Assembly (NCBI GenBank): GCA_025359785.1
Contig: JANYET010000014.1
Span: 62,001-126,000 of the forward strand
Source: Alphaproteobacteria bacterium
GTDB lineage: Bacteria; Pseudomonadota; Alphaproteobacteria; Caulobacterales; Caulobacteraceae
Direction of reading: 5' to 3'
Length of the DNA stretch: 64,000 nt
The position numbers and the translations under genes are program-made. Under the pieces are notes generated by a model, which had not been told where the DNA came from, did not search any database, and worked only from the letters and a program-made list of their open reading frames with translations. How positions within the stretch are numbered: the stretch's first letter is position 1; each line of letters starts with the position of its first letter. Below are positions 8,746 through 17,747 of the stretch, in pieces.

Positions 8746-10569
8746 TTAGGCGGGTCGGGGCTTCGGCTTGCCCTTGAACTTGCCTCCGGCAGGCGGGCGC
8801 GGGGCATGCGGCCGGGGCGAAATGTGCGGCTTCGGCCCGCCAGCATGGGGCCCGCCAGGATGGGGCCCAGCGCGCGGGCCGGGCGGTGGCCGGGGGCCGC
8901 GCGGACGATCGGCGGCCGGAGGCGCGGCGGCCGGCTCGATACGGATATCACCCTCGGCCGAGCCCTTCACCGCCTGCCGGAAGCGGGCTTCCGTCTCGGC
9001 GATGATCTCGAACTTGGTTTCGCGGTCGAAGATGCGAATCTGGCCGATGTCCTTCTTGGTGACATGACCCAGGCGGCAGATCAGCGGAATCAGCCACTTG
9101 GGATCGGCGTTGTTCTGCCGCCCGATGGGCATGCGGAACCACTCGGCGCCGGCCGTGCCCGGAGTGTGCGACGGCCCCGGCGCGCGCGGCTTATCGCTCA
9201 TCGGATCGTAGGCCGTGCCGCCGCGCGGCCGCGCCGAGGGGATCAGCTGGCCCGTCTCGCGCACGTCGTCGAACAGGTCTTCCGGCTCTGGAAGCCGCTG
9301 ACGGTGCAGGCGGATCAGGGCGGCGGCCACCTCCTCCGGCGACTTGTCGGCCAGGATGCGCTTGGCGAGGGTCAGGTCTTCCTCGGAGGCGGGCTGCGTC
9401 AGGATCGGGTCGTCGAGCAGGCGTTGCTGATCCTTGGCGCGAATCTCGTCCGCCAGCGGCGGGCCCGACCAGCCCGCGTCGATGCTGGCGCTGTCGAGCA
9501 GCCGCTCGGCGAACCTGCGCTTGTTGTAGGGCACGACCAGAACCGAGGTGCCCTTCTTACCGGCCCGGCCGGTCCGGCCGCTCCGGTGCAGCAAGCCGGC
9601 CTTGTTCACCGGCAGTTCGGCGTGGATCACCAGGCCCAGGTCGGGCAGGTCCAGGCCGCGGGCGGCGACGTCGGTGGCGACGCAGGCGCGTGCATGGCCG
9701 TCGCGCAGGGCCTGCAGCGCGTCCGACCGCTCTTTCTGGGTCATCTCGCCGGATAGGCCAACGGCGGAGAATCCGCGCTCGCGAAGCGCGCTGTGCAGGC
9801 GGCGGACCGCCTCGCGGGTATTGCAGAACACCAGCGCGCCGGGGCTCTCGAAATAGCGCAGCAGATTGACGACAGCGTGTTCGATCTCACCCGGCGCGAC
9901 GCGGATGGCGCGGTACTCGATATCCCCGTGCGCCTCATCGCGGCGCAGAGTGTCGATGCGAGCGGCGTCCTTTTGGTAACGCCGCGCCAAGGTCGCGATT
10001 TCCTTGGCGATGGTGGCCGAGAACAACAGGGTCCGCCGGTCCGCCGGCGTCGAGTCCAAGATCTCTTCGAGGTCTTCGCGGAACCCGAGGTCAAGCATCT
10101 CGTCGGCCTCGTCCAGCACGACGACCTTCAGCGCCGAGAGGTCCAGCGCGCCGCGTTCGATGTGGTCGCGCAGGCGGCCCGGCGTGCCGACCACGACGTG
10201 GGTCCCGGCCTGCAGAGCGCGGCGCTCGGCGCGGGGATCCATGCCGCCGACGCAGGTGGTCACCCGAGCGCCGGTGTGGGCGAACAGCCATTCCAGTTCG
10301 CGGGCGACTTGTAGAGCCAGTTCTCGCGTCGGTGCGATCACCAGGGCCAGCGGCGCCTCGGCCCGGCCGAAATGCGGGGCCTCGCCCAGCAGGCCGCGCG
10401 CCAGCGCCAGACCGAAGGCCACGGTCTTACCCGAACCGGTCTGGGCCGAGACCAGCAGGTCGCGGCTGTCGAGCTCGGTCAGGACGGCGGCCTGCACGGG
10501 CGTGGGTTCAAGATAGCCGTGTTGCTCGAGCGCGCGCTCGAGGGCGGGATGGGTGGCGGGAAATGGCAT
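8746..10569 (-). CDS. DEAD-box ATP-dependent RNA helicase with DbpA-type RNA-binding domain
   Basis: A 607-residue helicase. Motifs in order: PTPVQ (Q motif), AQTGSGKT (Walker A), PTRELALQ, GTPGRL, DEAD (Walker B), SAT (motif III), ARGLDLPDL and HRSGRTGRAG (motif VI). Residues about 455-550 form a DbpA-like RNA-binding fold (GRQNNADPKWLIPLICRLG, DIGQIRIF), and the tail is Pro/Gly/Arg/Lys-rich, as in CsdA/DbpA relatives acting in ribosome assembly or RNA decay. The ATG at 10569 has AAGGACC upstream and precedes the Q-motif region normally. It lies 81 bases after thiL on the same strand and may be co-transcribed. Confidence 0.93.
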   Translation of the reverse strand: MPFPATHPALERALEQHGYLEPTPVQAAVLTELDSRDLLVSAQTGSGKTVAFGLALARGLLGEAPHFGRAEAPLALVIAPTRELALQVARELEWLFAHTGARVTTCVGGMDPRAERRALQAGTHVVVGTPGRLRDHIERGALDLSALKVVVLDEADEMLDLGFREDLEEILDSTPADRRTLLFSATIAKEIATLARRYQKDAARIDTLRRDEAHGDIEYRAIRVAPGEIEHAVVNLLRYFESPGALVFCNTREAVRRLHSALRERGFSAVGLSGEMTQKERSDALQALRDGHARACVATDVAARGLDLPDLGLVIHAELPVNKAGLLHRSGRTGRAGKKGTSVLVVPYNKRRFAERLLDSASIDAGWSGPPLADEIRAKDQQRLLDDPILTQPASEEDLTLAKRILADKSPEEVAAALIRLHRQRLPEPEDLFDDVRETGQLIPSARPRGGTAYDPMSDKPRAPGPSHTPGTAGAEWFRMPIGRQNNADPKWLIPLICRLGHVTKKDIGQIRIFDRETKFEIIAETEARFRQAVKGSAEGDIRIEPAAAPPAADRPRGPRPPPGPRAGPHPGGPHAGGPKPHISPRPHAPRPPAGGKFKGKPKPRPA

Positions 10570-10650
10570 CGAAGGTCCTTGGGCCGCTATCGAAACGCAG
10601 CGGACGCGCCAAAAGCCGTAACACGTCTGACAAAGCAAGCCTTGTGTCGG

Positions 10651-11625
10651 TTACAGGTGCCGCCAGCCGCCCTGCGCCACCGCGATCGGCCGCCCGTCGA
10701 TCCGCACCTCGACACCGTCGCCGGCGATCACCGCCCCGATAGCCGTGAACCCCGCGGGCGGCGCGCCGCCCATCGCGCAGACCACTTCATAGTCATCACC
10801 GCCGGTGGCCAGTCGCACCAGCGCCGCCGTCCGGTCTGGCTGGCCACCCAGCCATGCCCGCGCGGCGGCCGACAGCGGCAAACGCTCGAGGTCGAGGCGC
10901 AGGCCCACCCGGCTCGCCGTCGCGATATGACCGGCATCGGCGATCAGGCCATCGGAGACATCGGCAGCCGCGTGGGCCTGCGCCCTTAGCGCCTCGCGCA
11001 GGTCCAGCCGTGGCGTCGGCAGGCGATAGCGCCCCGCCAGCCAACCCTCGTCGTCCGCGATCTCACCTTGCGCCGCCATCAGCCCCAGGACGCCGTCGCC
11101 GATAGTCCCGCTGACCGCGATAACATCGCCGCTCTGGGCGCCGGCCCGCCGCACCATCCGGCCTTCCGGGACCCAGCCCATCGCCGTCAGGCTCGCGGTG
11201 AAGGGTCCGGGGGTGGAAACCGTGTCGCCGCCCAGCAAGACCACGCCGTAGGCCGCCAGATCCTCGCCCAGCCCGCGCGCGAACGCTTCACGTTCGGCCA
11301 CGCCGAAATTGCGAGGCCAGGCTACCGCCAGGAAGCAGGCAAACGGCTCAGCCGCCTTGGCCGCCAGGTCGGAGAGGTTCACCCGCAACAGCTTGCGCGC
11401 GATCAGATCAGCGGCCTCCCCTGCCGGGAAATGCACGCCCTCGACGAGGGCGTCCTTGGTCACCACCAGGTCGAAGCCCGCCCGCTGCGGCACGACGGCC
11501 GCATCATCCAGGAGGTTGAAGGCGCCGGCCGCGCCGCCCGTCAGGGGACGAAACAGCCGCGCGATTTCCGAGAACTCGCCCGCCTCAAGACCGGGGGCCT
11601 GAACGGGCGTCTTAGCGTCTGGCAT
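10651..11625 (-). CDS. thiL: Thiamine-monophosphate kinase
   Basis: ATP-dependent kinase converting thiamine monophosphate to the diphosphate cofactor. The 324-residue product has the PurM-like ATP-binding fold: LLDDAAVV, the DALVEGVHF and [17 protein letters not shown] segments, [12 protein letters not shown] and [14 protein letters not shown]. It overlaps the nusB 3' end by 14 bases, the standard nusB-thiL arrangement, so it is probably read from the glyA/rib promoter. Confidence 0.95.
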   Translation of the reverse strand: MPDAKTPVQAPGLEAGEFSEIARLFRPLTGGAAGAFNLLDDAAVVPQRAGFDLVVTKDALVEGVHFPAGEAADLIARKLLRVNLSDLAAKAAEPFACFLAVAWPRNFGVAEREAFARGLGEDLAAYGVVLLGGDTVSTPGPFTASLTAMGWVPEGRMVRRAGAQSGDVIAVSGTIGDGVLGLMAAQGEIADDEGWLAGRYRLPTPRLDLREALRAQAHAAADVSDGLIADAGHIATASRVGLRLDLERLPLSAAARAWLGGQPDRTAALVRLATGGDDYEVVCAMGGAPPAGFTAIGAVIAGDGVEVRIDGRPIAVAQGGWRHL

Positions 11626-12094
11626 CCTGGGCCACCGCGTCCAGGGCTCCGTTCACGAAGCCCGGCTCCGGCCCTTCGAAGAAGGATTTCGCCAGCTCGA
11701 CATATTCATCGATCACCACCTCGGTGGGGACATCGGAGCGATGCATCAGCTCATAGGCGCCGGCCCGCAGGATGGCGCGCGCTGTGGCGTCGAGCCGGTC
11801 GAGCCGCCAGCCAGCCGCCAGCTTCCGGGCGACCGCGGCGTCCACGGCCTTCTGGTGTTCGACGACACCGCGCACGAGGTCCGCGAAAAAGGCTTCGTCG
11901 GCCGCGGCCAGGGGCGCTTCGGCGCCATCCGAGTCAGGGTCGGAATCGCGGTCGAACCGGTGCTCCGAGAACTCACGGATCACGGCCTCGGCGCCGACGC
12001 TGGAGACCTCCATCTGATAGAGCGCCTGCACGGCGGCCAGGCGCGCGACGGAGCGGGCCTGTTTCGGCGGCCCGGTCCTGGAATCGGCGCTCAT
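11612..12094 (-). CDS. nusB: Transcription antitermination factor NusB
   Basis: Binds boxA RNA with NusE to allow rRNA antitermination. The 160-residue all-helical product has the N-terminal [17 protein letters not shown] and C-terminal [45 protein letters not shown] family signatures. The ATG at 12094 overlaps the ribH stop (ATGA), which sets the start. An Asp/Glu-rich insert ([13 protein letters not shown]) separates the two halves, not unusual in this group. ribH-nusB-thiL is a classic arrangement. Confidence 0.96.
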   Translation of the reverse strand: MSADSRTGPPKQARSVARLAAVQALYQMEVSSVGAEAVIREFSEHRFDRDSDPDSDGAEAPLAAADEAFFADLVRGVVEHQKAVDAAVARKLAAGWRLDRLDATARAILRAGAYELMHRSDVPTEVVIDEYVELAKSFFEGPEPGFVNGALDAVAQDARR

Positions 12095-12558
12095 CGCACG
12101 CCGGCCAGGAACTGCTGGCGCAGCGCGACCATGGTCAGCGCCGCGCGGGCCGCGCCGCCGCCCTTGTCGCCTTCGCTGGCCTTGGCCCGCGCCCAGGCTT
12201 GATCCTCGTCCTCGACCGTCAGGATGCCGTTGCCGATGCAAAGCCGCTTGCCGATGGTCAGGTCCATCAGGCCACGCGCCGACTCATTGGCGACGATCTC
12301 GAAATGATAGGTCTCCCCGCGGATCACCGTGCCGAGCGCCACATAGCCGTCATAGGGCGTGGCGCCCGCCGGGCGATGACCGCCCTCCTCCGCCAGCGCG
12401 ATAGCGCCCGGAATCTCCAGCGCGCCCGGCACGGTCACCACTTCATAGGCCGCGCCGAACGCCTCGAGCGCATCGACCGCGCCCTTCAGCAGTTCGTCGG
12501 CCAGGTCGGAATAGAACCGCGCTTCAACGATCAGGATGCGCACTTGGTCTTGGCTCAA
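12091..12558 (-). CDS. ribH: 6,7-dimethyl-8-ribityllumazine synthase
   Basis: Penultimate riboflavin step: condenses the pyrimidine dione with dihydroxybutanone phosphate. The 155-residue product has [29 protein letters not shown] and the catalytic segment [16 protein letters not shown] with its His. The start is TTG at 12558, chosen because AAGGGG lies 7 bases upstream. That ribosome site overlaps one arm of a 7-bp hairpin at 12568-12588. It overlaps nusB by four bases. In related operons ribBA lies between ribE and ribH; here only 32 bases separate them. Confidence 0.95.
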   Translation of the reverse strand: MSQDQVRILIVEARFYSDLADELLKGAVDALEAFGAAYEVVTVPGALEIPGAIALAEEGGHRPAGATPYDGYVALGTVIRGETYHFEIVANESARGLMDLTIGKRLCIGNGILTVEDEDQAWARAKASEGDKGGGAARAALTMVALRQQFLAGVR

Positions 12559-12567
12559 TCTCAGGCC

Positions 12568-12588
12568 CCTTCGTAGGTTGGACGAAGG
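12568..12588 (-). promoter_or_regulatory. Hairpin overlapping the ribH ribosome-binding site
   Basis: Perfect 7-bp arms CCTTCGT and ACGAAGG with a 7-base loop fill most of the 32-base ribE-ribH spacer. In the leftward mRNA the second arm pairs with four of the six bases of the AAGGGG ribosome site (12566-12571) before the ribH TTG. Folding would lower ribH translation unless ribosomes from ribE open it. There is no T-run, so it is not a terminator. Confidence 0.45.
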
Positions 12589-12590
12589 CT

Positions 12591-13181
12591 TTAGGCCGTT
12601 TCGCGCCAGCGGGCGAGATAGCGCGCCAGCATGTCGATCTCCAGGTTCACCCGGGCGCCCGGCTTCAACGCCCCAAGCGTGGTCACGTCCCAGGTGTGCG
12701 GGATCAGGTTCACCCCGAAGATGTCGTCCTCGACCGCATTGACGGTCAGCGACACGCCCTCGACCGTGATCGAGCCCTTGGCCGCGATAAACCGGTGCAG
12801 CGGACGCGGCGCGCGGATGCGGACCCGGTGCGATCCGCCCTCGCTATCCACCGAGACGACGTCGCCGACGCCATCCACGTGACCCGAGACGATGTGGCCG
12901 CCCAGCTCGTCGCCCACCTTGGCCGCGCGTTCGAGATTGATCCGCCGGCCCTCGTGCCAGGCGTCCAGCGTTGTCAGCGACAGGGTCTCGCCGGACACCT
13001 CGACCGCGAACCAGCCTGCGCCTTTTTCCACCACGGTCAGGCAACAGCCGGCGTGGCTGATCGAGGCGCCGATATCGATCGTCGCCAGATCGAAAGCCGT
13101 CTCGATCTCGAAGCGGCGGTCGCGGTTGGTCTCGCGCACGCTGCGGACCCGGCCGACGTCGGTGACAATCCCAGTGAACAT
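12591..13181 (-). CDS. ribE: Riboflavin synthase subunit alpha
   Basis: Dismutates two lumazine molecules to riboflavin. The 196-residue product shows the two lumazine-binding barrel repeats: [14 protein letters not shown] with [11 protein letters not shown], and [13 protein letters not shown] with [14 protein letters not shown]. The ATG follows the stop of the upstream reductase gene with no spacer (TGA-ATG), indicating coupled translation. It is followed by ribH after 32 bases. Confidence 0.96.
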   Translation of the reverse strand: MFTGIVTDVGRVRSVRETNRDRRFEIETAFDLATIDIGASISHAGCCLTVVEKGAGWFAVEVSGETLSLTTLDAWHEGRRINLERAAKVGDELGGHIVSGHVDGVGDVVSVDSEGGSHRVRIRAPRPLHRFIAAKGSITVEGVSLTVNAVEDDIFGVNLIPHTWDVTTLGALKPGARVNLEIDMLARYLARWRETA

Positions 13182-13856
13182 TCAAATCCTCACGTAGCGC
13201 TCCCAGAGGTCGTCGCCGACCTCCAGGACCTCGGTGCGCCGGAAATGGGGCGCCTCGGATAGCGCCGCAATGGCCAAGGCGCCGACGGCGGGCCGGCCCT
13301 CGTCACCCAGCAGGATCGGGGCGCGGAACCACTCGATGGCGCTGACCAGGCCACAGCGCAGGAAACTGGCCGCGACCTGACCGCCCCCCTCCACGAACAG
13401 GCGCGACAAGCCCTCGGCGGCGAGCGCCGCGACCACGGCGTTCAGCTCCGGACGACCCTCGCCCAGCCTACCCTCACCGAGTCCGCCCTCACCGAGCCCG
13501 CGCACCTGCAAGACGCGCACACCGGCGTCGAGCAAGGCCGGCTCCGGCGCGGTGGTGGCGACGACGTAGGTCGGAATGTCCCGCGCGGTCTGCACCAGCC
13601 GGCACTGGGGCGACAGGCGCTGACGGCTGTCCAGCACCACGCGCGCGGGCTGAGGGCCGCTATAGCCCGGCAGACGGACATTCAGCTCGGGATCGTCGGC
13701 GAGCGCGGTTTCAACGCCCACCAGCACCGCCTCGTGCTCGCCGCGCAGCTGATGCACCGCGGCCCGCGAGGCCTCGCCGGTGATCCAGCGGCTCTCGCCG
13801 GCCGCCGTGGCGATGCGGCCATCCAGCGAGGTCGCGAGTTTGAGCGTGACCGACAC
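13182..13856 (-). CDS. RibD-type reductase domain protein lacking the deaminase domain
   Basis: A 224-residue protein matching only the C-terminal (dihydrofolate-reductase-like) half of RibD, which reduces the ribosyl group of the pyrimidine intermediate with NADPH. Residues 1-30 (VTLKLATSLDGRIATAAGESRWITG) match the first residues of that domain, and SRLFVEGGGQVAASFL is its C-terminal signature. The roughly 145-residue zinc deaminase with HAE and PCxxxGxxPPC motifs is absent. The GTG start at 13856 lies eight bases after the nrdR stop, in the same frame as nrdR. A 15-bp triplet repeat adds GLGEG units near residue 120. Riboflavin synthesis would need a deaminase from another gene. Confidence 0.85.
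   Translation of the reverse strand: MSVTLKLATSLDGRIATAAGESRWITGEASRAAVHQLRGEHEAVLVGVETALADDPELNVRLPGYSGPQPARVVLDSRQRLSPQCRLVQTARDIPTYVVATTAPEPALLDAGVRVLQVRGLGEGGLGEGRLGEGRPELNAVVAALAAEGLSRLFVEGGGQVAASFLRCGLVSAIEWFRAPILLGDEGRPAVGALAIAALSEAPHFRRTEVLEVGDDLWERYVRI
13456..13500 (-). repeat. Three 15-bp tandem repeats inside the reductase gene
   Basis: Three adjacent units, CCCTCGCCCAGCCTA, CCCTCACCGAGTCCG and CCCTCACCGAGCCCG. They encode in frame GLGEG-GLGEG-RLGEG on the leftward strand, before RPELNAV. The unit is a multiple of three, so copy-number change would keep the frame. Probably a surface loop. Confidence 0.85.
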
Positions 13857-13862
13857 CGGCGC

Positions 13863-14336
13863 TCAGCTTTCGTCTTCTACGGCCTCGGCCAGGCCTTCTT
13901 CACCCAGGAACTTGGCGAAGTCCTGGGTCTCGCGGAAGTCTCGGTAGACCGAGGCGTAACGGACGTAGGCCACATCATCGAGAGCCTTCAGCTGGGCCAT
14001 CACCAGCTCGCCCACGGCTGACGACGGAAGCTCCGTCTCACCCATGCTTTCGAGCTGACGGACGATGGAGGAGATCATCCGCTCCACCCGTTCCGGATCG
14101 ATCGGCCGCTTACGGATTGCGACGGCGATCGATCTCGCCAGCTTGTCACGCTCGAACGGCGTGCGCCGGCCCGACCGTTTCAGGATGGTCAGTTCGCGTA
14201 GCTGCACGCGTTCGAAGGTGGTGAACCGGCCACCGCATTCCGGGCAGAGCCGCCGACGGCGAATGGCCGCGCCATCTTCCGACGGACGACTGTCCTTCAC
14301 CTGGCTTTCGGCATGGCCGCAGAACGGACAACGCAT
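13863..14336 (-). CDS. nrdR: Transcriptional repressor NrdR
   Basis: ATP/dATP-sensing repressor of ribonucleotide reductase genes. The 157-residue product has the zinc ribbon Cys3, Cys6, Cys31, Cys34 ([19 protein letters not shown]), then an ATP-cone domain ([21 protein letters not shown]). The C-terminus is extended by an acidic EDES tail. It lies between glyA and the rib genes, a placement known from alphaproteobacteria. Target NrdR boxes were not found in this window, which contains no nrd genes. Confidence 0.97.
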   Translation of the reverse strand: MRCPFCGHAESQVKDSRPSEDGAAIRRRRLCPECGGRFTTFERVQLRELTILKRSGRRTPFERDKLARSIAVAIRKRPIDPERVERMISSIVRQLESMGETELPSSAVGELVMAQLKALDDVAYVRYASVYRDFRETQDFAKFLGEEGLAEAVEDES

Positions 14337-14340
14337 GATC

Positions 14341-14355
14341 TAGCCCCCTTCGGGC
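14341..14355 (-). terminator. Weak hairpin between glyA and nrdR
   Basis: Arms AGCCC and GGGCT with a 5-base loop in the 29-base spacer between the glyA stop and the nrdR start. The stem is short and has no T-run, so at most it attenuates or marks a processing site. Confidence 0.25.
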
Positions 14356-14365
14356 TCACCAAACC

Positions 14366-15652
14366 CTATCCGTTGTAGATAGGGAAGCGCCGCGTCAACG
14401 CCACAACCTCGCCCCGGACCTTGGCTTCCACGGCGGAATTGTCGCCGCCGGACTTCAAACCGTCCAGCACTTCGCCGATCCAGGTTCCGACTTGACGGAA
14501 CTCTGCCGGGCCGAAGCCACGGGTGGTGCCAGCGGGAGAACCCACGCGCAGGCCGGAGGTCTGCATGGCCGGCAGCGGATCGCCGGGGATGGAGTTCTTG
14601 TTGGTGGTGATCCCAGCGTGTTCCAGCGCGATCTCGGCGGCGGCGCCAGACACGTTCTTCGGCGTCAGGTCCACCAGCATCAGGTGGCTGTCTGTGCCAT
14701 TCGACACGATCTTGAAGCCGGCGCTCTGCAGGCTGTCGGCGAGCGCTCGGGCGTTTTCGACCACGGCCGCCGCGTAGGTCTTGAACTCCGGTCGGAGCGC
14801 CTCGCCGAAGGCGACGGCCTTGGCGGCGATCACATGCATCAGGGGGCCGCCCTGCAGGCCCGGGAAGACCGCCGAGTTGATCTTCTGGTTCCACTTCTTG
14901 GAATTGGTCAGAATCATGCCGCCGCGCGGGCCACGCAACGTCTTGTGGGTCGTGGTGGTCACGATGTGGGCGTGCGGGAACGGGTTCGGATAGACGCCGC
15001 CGGCCACCAGGCCCGCGTAGTGCGCGATATCGACCATCAGCAAGGCCTCGACCTCGTTGGCGATGGCGCGGAACTGTTCGAAGTCGATGTGCCGCGAATA
15101 GGCCGAGCCACCCGCGATGATCACCTTGGGCCGGTGCTCGCGCGCGACCTCCCAGGCCTGTTCGTAGTCGATGAGGTGGTCTTGCTTCCGCACGCCGTAG
15201 GCCACCGGATTGAACCACTTGCCTGACTGATTGACGCTCTTGCCGTGGGTCAGGTGGCCGCCATCGTCCAGGCTCATGCCCATGAAGGTGTCGCCCGGGC
15301 TCATGGTCGCCATGAACACCGCCTGGTTCGCCTGGCTGCCGGAATGCGGCTGCACATTAGCGTACTCGCACCCGAACAGCTGCTTGGCCCGCTCGATGGC
15401 CAACAGCTCGACCTCGTCCACCACCTCGCAGCCGCCGTAGTAACGTTTGCCCGGATAGCCCTCGGCGTACTTGTTCGTCAGGACCGAGCCCTGCGCCTCC
15501 AGCACCGCGCGCGAGACGATGTTCTCCGATGCGATCAGCTCGATCTGCTCCTGCTGCCGCGTCAGCTCCGCCGCCATGATGCGCGCGACGCTGGGATCGC
15601 CCGTCGTCACGTCATCGGAAAAGAAGCCATCGGGGAAAGACTGAGCCGGCAT
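14366..15652 (-). CDS. glyA: Serine hydroxymethyltransferase
   Basis: PLP enzyme interconverting serine and glycine with tetrahydrofolate, the main one-carbon source. The 428-residue product has [39 protein letters not shown] and the PLP-lysine motif [15 protein letters not shown] (Lys237). The ATG at 15652 gives the usual N-terminal length; an ATG at 15685 would add 11 residues and neither has a strong ribosome site. It is the first gene of the leftward glyA-nrdR-rib-nusB-thiL run. A 6-bp hairpin (15698-15713) lies in the leader. Confidence 0.96.
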   Translation of the reverse strand: MPAQSFPDGFFSDDVTTGDPSVARIMAAELTRQQEQIELIASENIVSRAVLEAQGSVLTNKYAEGYPGKRYYGGCEVVDEVELLAIERAKQLFGCEYANVQPHSGSQANQAVFMATMSPGDTFMGMSLDDGGHLTHGKSVNQSGKWFNPVAYGVRKQDHLIDYEQAWEVAREHRPKVIIAGGSAYSRHIDFEQFRAIANEVEALLMVDIAHYAGLVAGGVYPNPFPHAHIVTTTTHKTLRGPRGGMILTNSKKWNQKINSAVFPGLQGGPLMHVIAAKAVAFGEALRPEFKTYAAAVVENARALADSLQSAGFKIVSNGTDSHLMLVDLTPKNVSGAAAEIALEHAGITTNKNSIPGDPLPAMQTSGLRVGSPAGTTRGFGPAEFRQVGTWIGEVLDGLKSGGDNSAVEAKVRGEVVALTRRFPIYNG

Positions 15653-15871
15653 CGTGAGCGTCAAGGGCGGGGCCTTTCTGACCATCTGAATCTGGCGGGC
15701 GGAAGAATCCGCCGGTTCGGGAAGCGCTCTTTACCCCCAAACGACCGCGCCCTCCACCGTCGCGAGGAACCTCTCGGAACATTCTCGGCGAGCCTGCGTT
15801 GAAGTTTGACCCGTCGTGCCGGTTTCACCGCCAACGGGCGCCGTGCGTGATCAACGACAAAGAGGCTAACC

Positions 15872-16303
15872 ATGAGCGTCGGACCTGACCCGGAGAAGCC
15901 TTCGGGCGAGGACATCCTGCAGCTCAGCACCGAGGTGGTCGCCGCCTTCGTCAGCCGCAACGCCATCCCGGCGGACGCCCTGCCCGACCTGATCCGCACT
16001 GTTCACCGAGCGCTGGAGGGTCTGGTCGGTGGTAGTGCGCCGGTAACCGCGGAACGCCCAAAACCCGCGGTGTCGATCAGCCGTAGCGTCCAGCACGATT
16101 TCATCGTCTGCCTCGAAGACGGCAAGAAGCTGAAGATGCTCAAGCGCTACCTGCGCTCGCGCTACAACATGAGCCCGGACGACTATCGTCAACGCTGGGG
16201 CCTGGGGCCGGACTATCCGATGGTGGCGCCGGCCTACGCAGCGCGGCGTTCCGACTTCGCCAAGAAGATCGGCCTGGGACGGGGCGTAAGGCGCGGCAAA
16301 TAG
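15872..16303 (+). CDS. MucR/Ros family transcriptional regulator with degenerate zinc site
   Basis: A 143-residue DNA-binding regulator of the MucR/Ros family; Caulobacter relatives control cell-cycle genes together with SciP and CtrA. The N-terminal helical part (ILQLSTEVVAAFVSRNAI) mediates oligomerisation in relatives. The zinc-finger region HDFIVCLEDGKKLKMLKRYL retains Cys80. The other three ligand positions of Ros are replaced by Asp83, Tyr93 and Arg97/Tyr98. The basic C-terminus begins YPMVAPAYAARR. GAGG lies 7 bases upstream of the ATG. Its position next to hemA matches one of the two Caulobacter mucR genes, from memory. Confidence 0.92.
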   Translation: MSVGPDPEKPSGEDILQLSTEVVAAFVSRNAIPADALPDLIRTVHRALEGLVGGSAPVTAERPKPAVSISRSVQHDFIVCLEDGKKLKMLKRYLRSRYNMSPDDYRQRWGLGPDYPMVAPAYAARRSDFAKKIGLGRGVRRGK

Positions 16304-16361
16304 TCGACGGGGCGGTCATCGCCTTACAGCCGACACGGGGTCGCCGCGGGTGGTCGCGCCC

Positions 16362-17588
16362 CTAGGCCGCGACGCCGCCGACGCGCTGGATGTTGCAGTG
16401 GACCCAGAGTTGCTCCAGGGCCGCCACCAGATGATCCATCATCTCGTCCGTGTGAGCCGGTGACGGGGTGAACCGCAGTCGCTCGGTGCCGCGCGGCACG
16501 GTCGGATAGTTGATCGGCTGGACGTAGATGCCGTGCTCTTCCAGCAGGGTGTCGCTGATCATCTTGCAGTGGACCGCGTCGCCCACCAGCACCGGCACGA
16601 TATGACAGACACTGGGCATCACCGGCAGGCCGGCCTTGATCAGCCGGGCCTTCAGCGAGGCCGCGCGCTCCTGGTGCGCCACGCGGATTTCGTTGTGTTC
16701 TTTGAGGTAGCGGATCGAGGCTACGGCGCCGGCGGCGAGCGCCGGCGGGATCGAGGTGGTGAAGATGAAGCCGTCGGCATAGCTGCGGATCGCATCGCAG
16801 ATCACCGCGTCGGCCGCGATATAGCCGCCCATCACGCCAAACGCCTTGCCCAGCGTGCCCTCTATAATGTCGATGTCGCCCATGACGCCGTCGCGCTCGG
16901 CGACGCCTGCGCCGCGCGGGCCATACATGCCGACCGCGTGGACCTCGTCGATGTAGGTCATCGCGCCATATTTCTTGGCCAGCGCCACGGTGGCCGGGAT
17001 GTCGGCCACGTCGCCGTCCATCGAATAGACGCTCTCGAAGGCGATCAGCTTCGGCGCGGCCGGATTGGCGGCGGCCAGCAGCTCTTCAAGGTGGGCCAGG
17101 TCGTTGTGGCGGAAGATATGCCGGTCGCCCTTGTGGGCCCGGATGCCGCTGATCATCGAATTGTGGTTCAGCGCGTCGGAAAAGATGATCAGGCCCGGCA
17201 GGATCTTGTGCAGGGTCGACAGCGACGCCTCGTTGGAGACGTAGCCCGAGGTGAACAGCAGGGCGGCTTCCTTCTGGTGAAGGTCGGCGAGTTCGCGCTC
17301 CAACTCCACGTGATAGTGCGTCGTGCCCGAAATGTTGCGCGTGCCGCCCGAGCCCGCGCCGGCCGCGTCGATGGCCGTCTTCATGGCTTCGATCACCACC
17401 GGATTCTGACCCTGGCCGAGATAGTCGTTGGAACACCAGACGACGACGTCGGACTCGCCGCCGTCGGCGCGCGTCCAGGTGGCGCGCGGAAACGAGCCCC
17501 GATGACGCTTCAGGTCGGCGAAAACGCGGTAGCGGCCCTCGGAACGGACCTTTTCAAGCGCGTTTTCGAATGCAGCTCGGTAATCCAT
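16362..17588 (-). CDS. hemA: 5-aminolevulinate synthase
   Basis: PLP enzyme that makes 5-aminolevulinate from glycine and succinyl-CoA, the C4 heme entry route typical of alphaproteobacteria. The 408-residue product has [50 protein letters not shown] and the PLP-lysine motif [15 protein letters not shown] (Lys248). The next heme gene, hemB, lies 6.7 kb away. Convergent with mucR. The 160-base upstream region contains an inverted repeat at 17714-17736 that could be an operator. Confidence 0.97.
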   Translation of the reverse strand: MDYRAAFENALEKVRSEGRYRVFADLKRHRGSFPRATWTRADGGESDVVVWCSNDYLGQGQNPVVIEAMKTAIDAAGAGSGGTRNISGTTHYHVELERELADLHQKEAALLFTSGYVSNEASLSTLHKILPGLIIFSDALNHNSMISGIRAHKGDRHIFRHNDLAHLEELLAAANPAAPKLIAFESVYSMDGDVADIPATVALAKKYGAMTYIDEVHAVGMYGPRGAGVAERDGVMGDIDIIEGTLGKAFGVMGGYIAADAVICDAIRSYADGFIFTTSIPPALAAGAVASIRYLKEHNEIRVAHQERAASLKARLIKAGLPVMPSVCHIVPVLVGDAVHCKMISDTLLEEHGIYVQPINYPTVPRGTERLRFTPSPAHTDEMMDHLVAALEQLWVHCNIQRVGGVAA

Positions 17589-17713
17589 CGACGTCTATTC
17601 CCGGTTCCCGTGTGCGGCGCGGGCGGCCGGTTCCCTCTGATCCGTGCCCGCGTTTTGGCGCCGTTAGGCGGTGTTGTCTACAATAGCCACCGCTACGGCG
17701 GATGTCCTTTTCG

Positions 17714-17736
17714 TCACGAAGTTCGATAGTTCGTGA
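17714..17736. promoter_or_regulatory. Inverted repeat upstream of hemA
   Basis: Perfect 7-bp arms TCACGAA and TTCGTGA, 9 bases apart, between the divergently placed 5' end of hemA and the 3' end of the hydroxyisobutyrate dehydrogenase gene. There is no T-run on either strand, so an operator is more likely than a terminator. The binding protein is unknown. The arms share the TTCGTG core with the element at 37.7 kb. Confidence 0.3.
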
Positions 17737-17747
17737 TCAGCGGTTAC

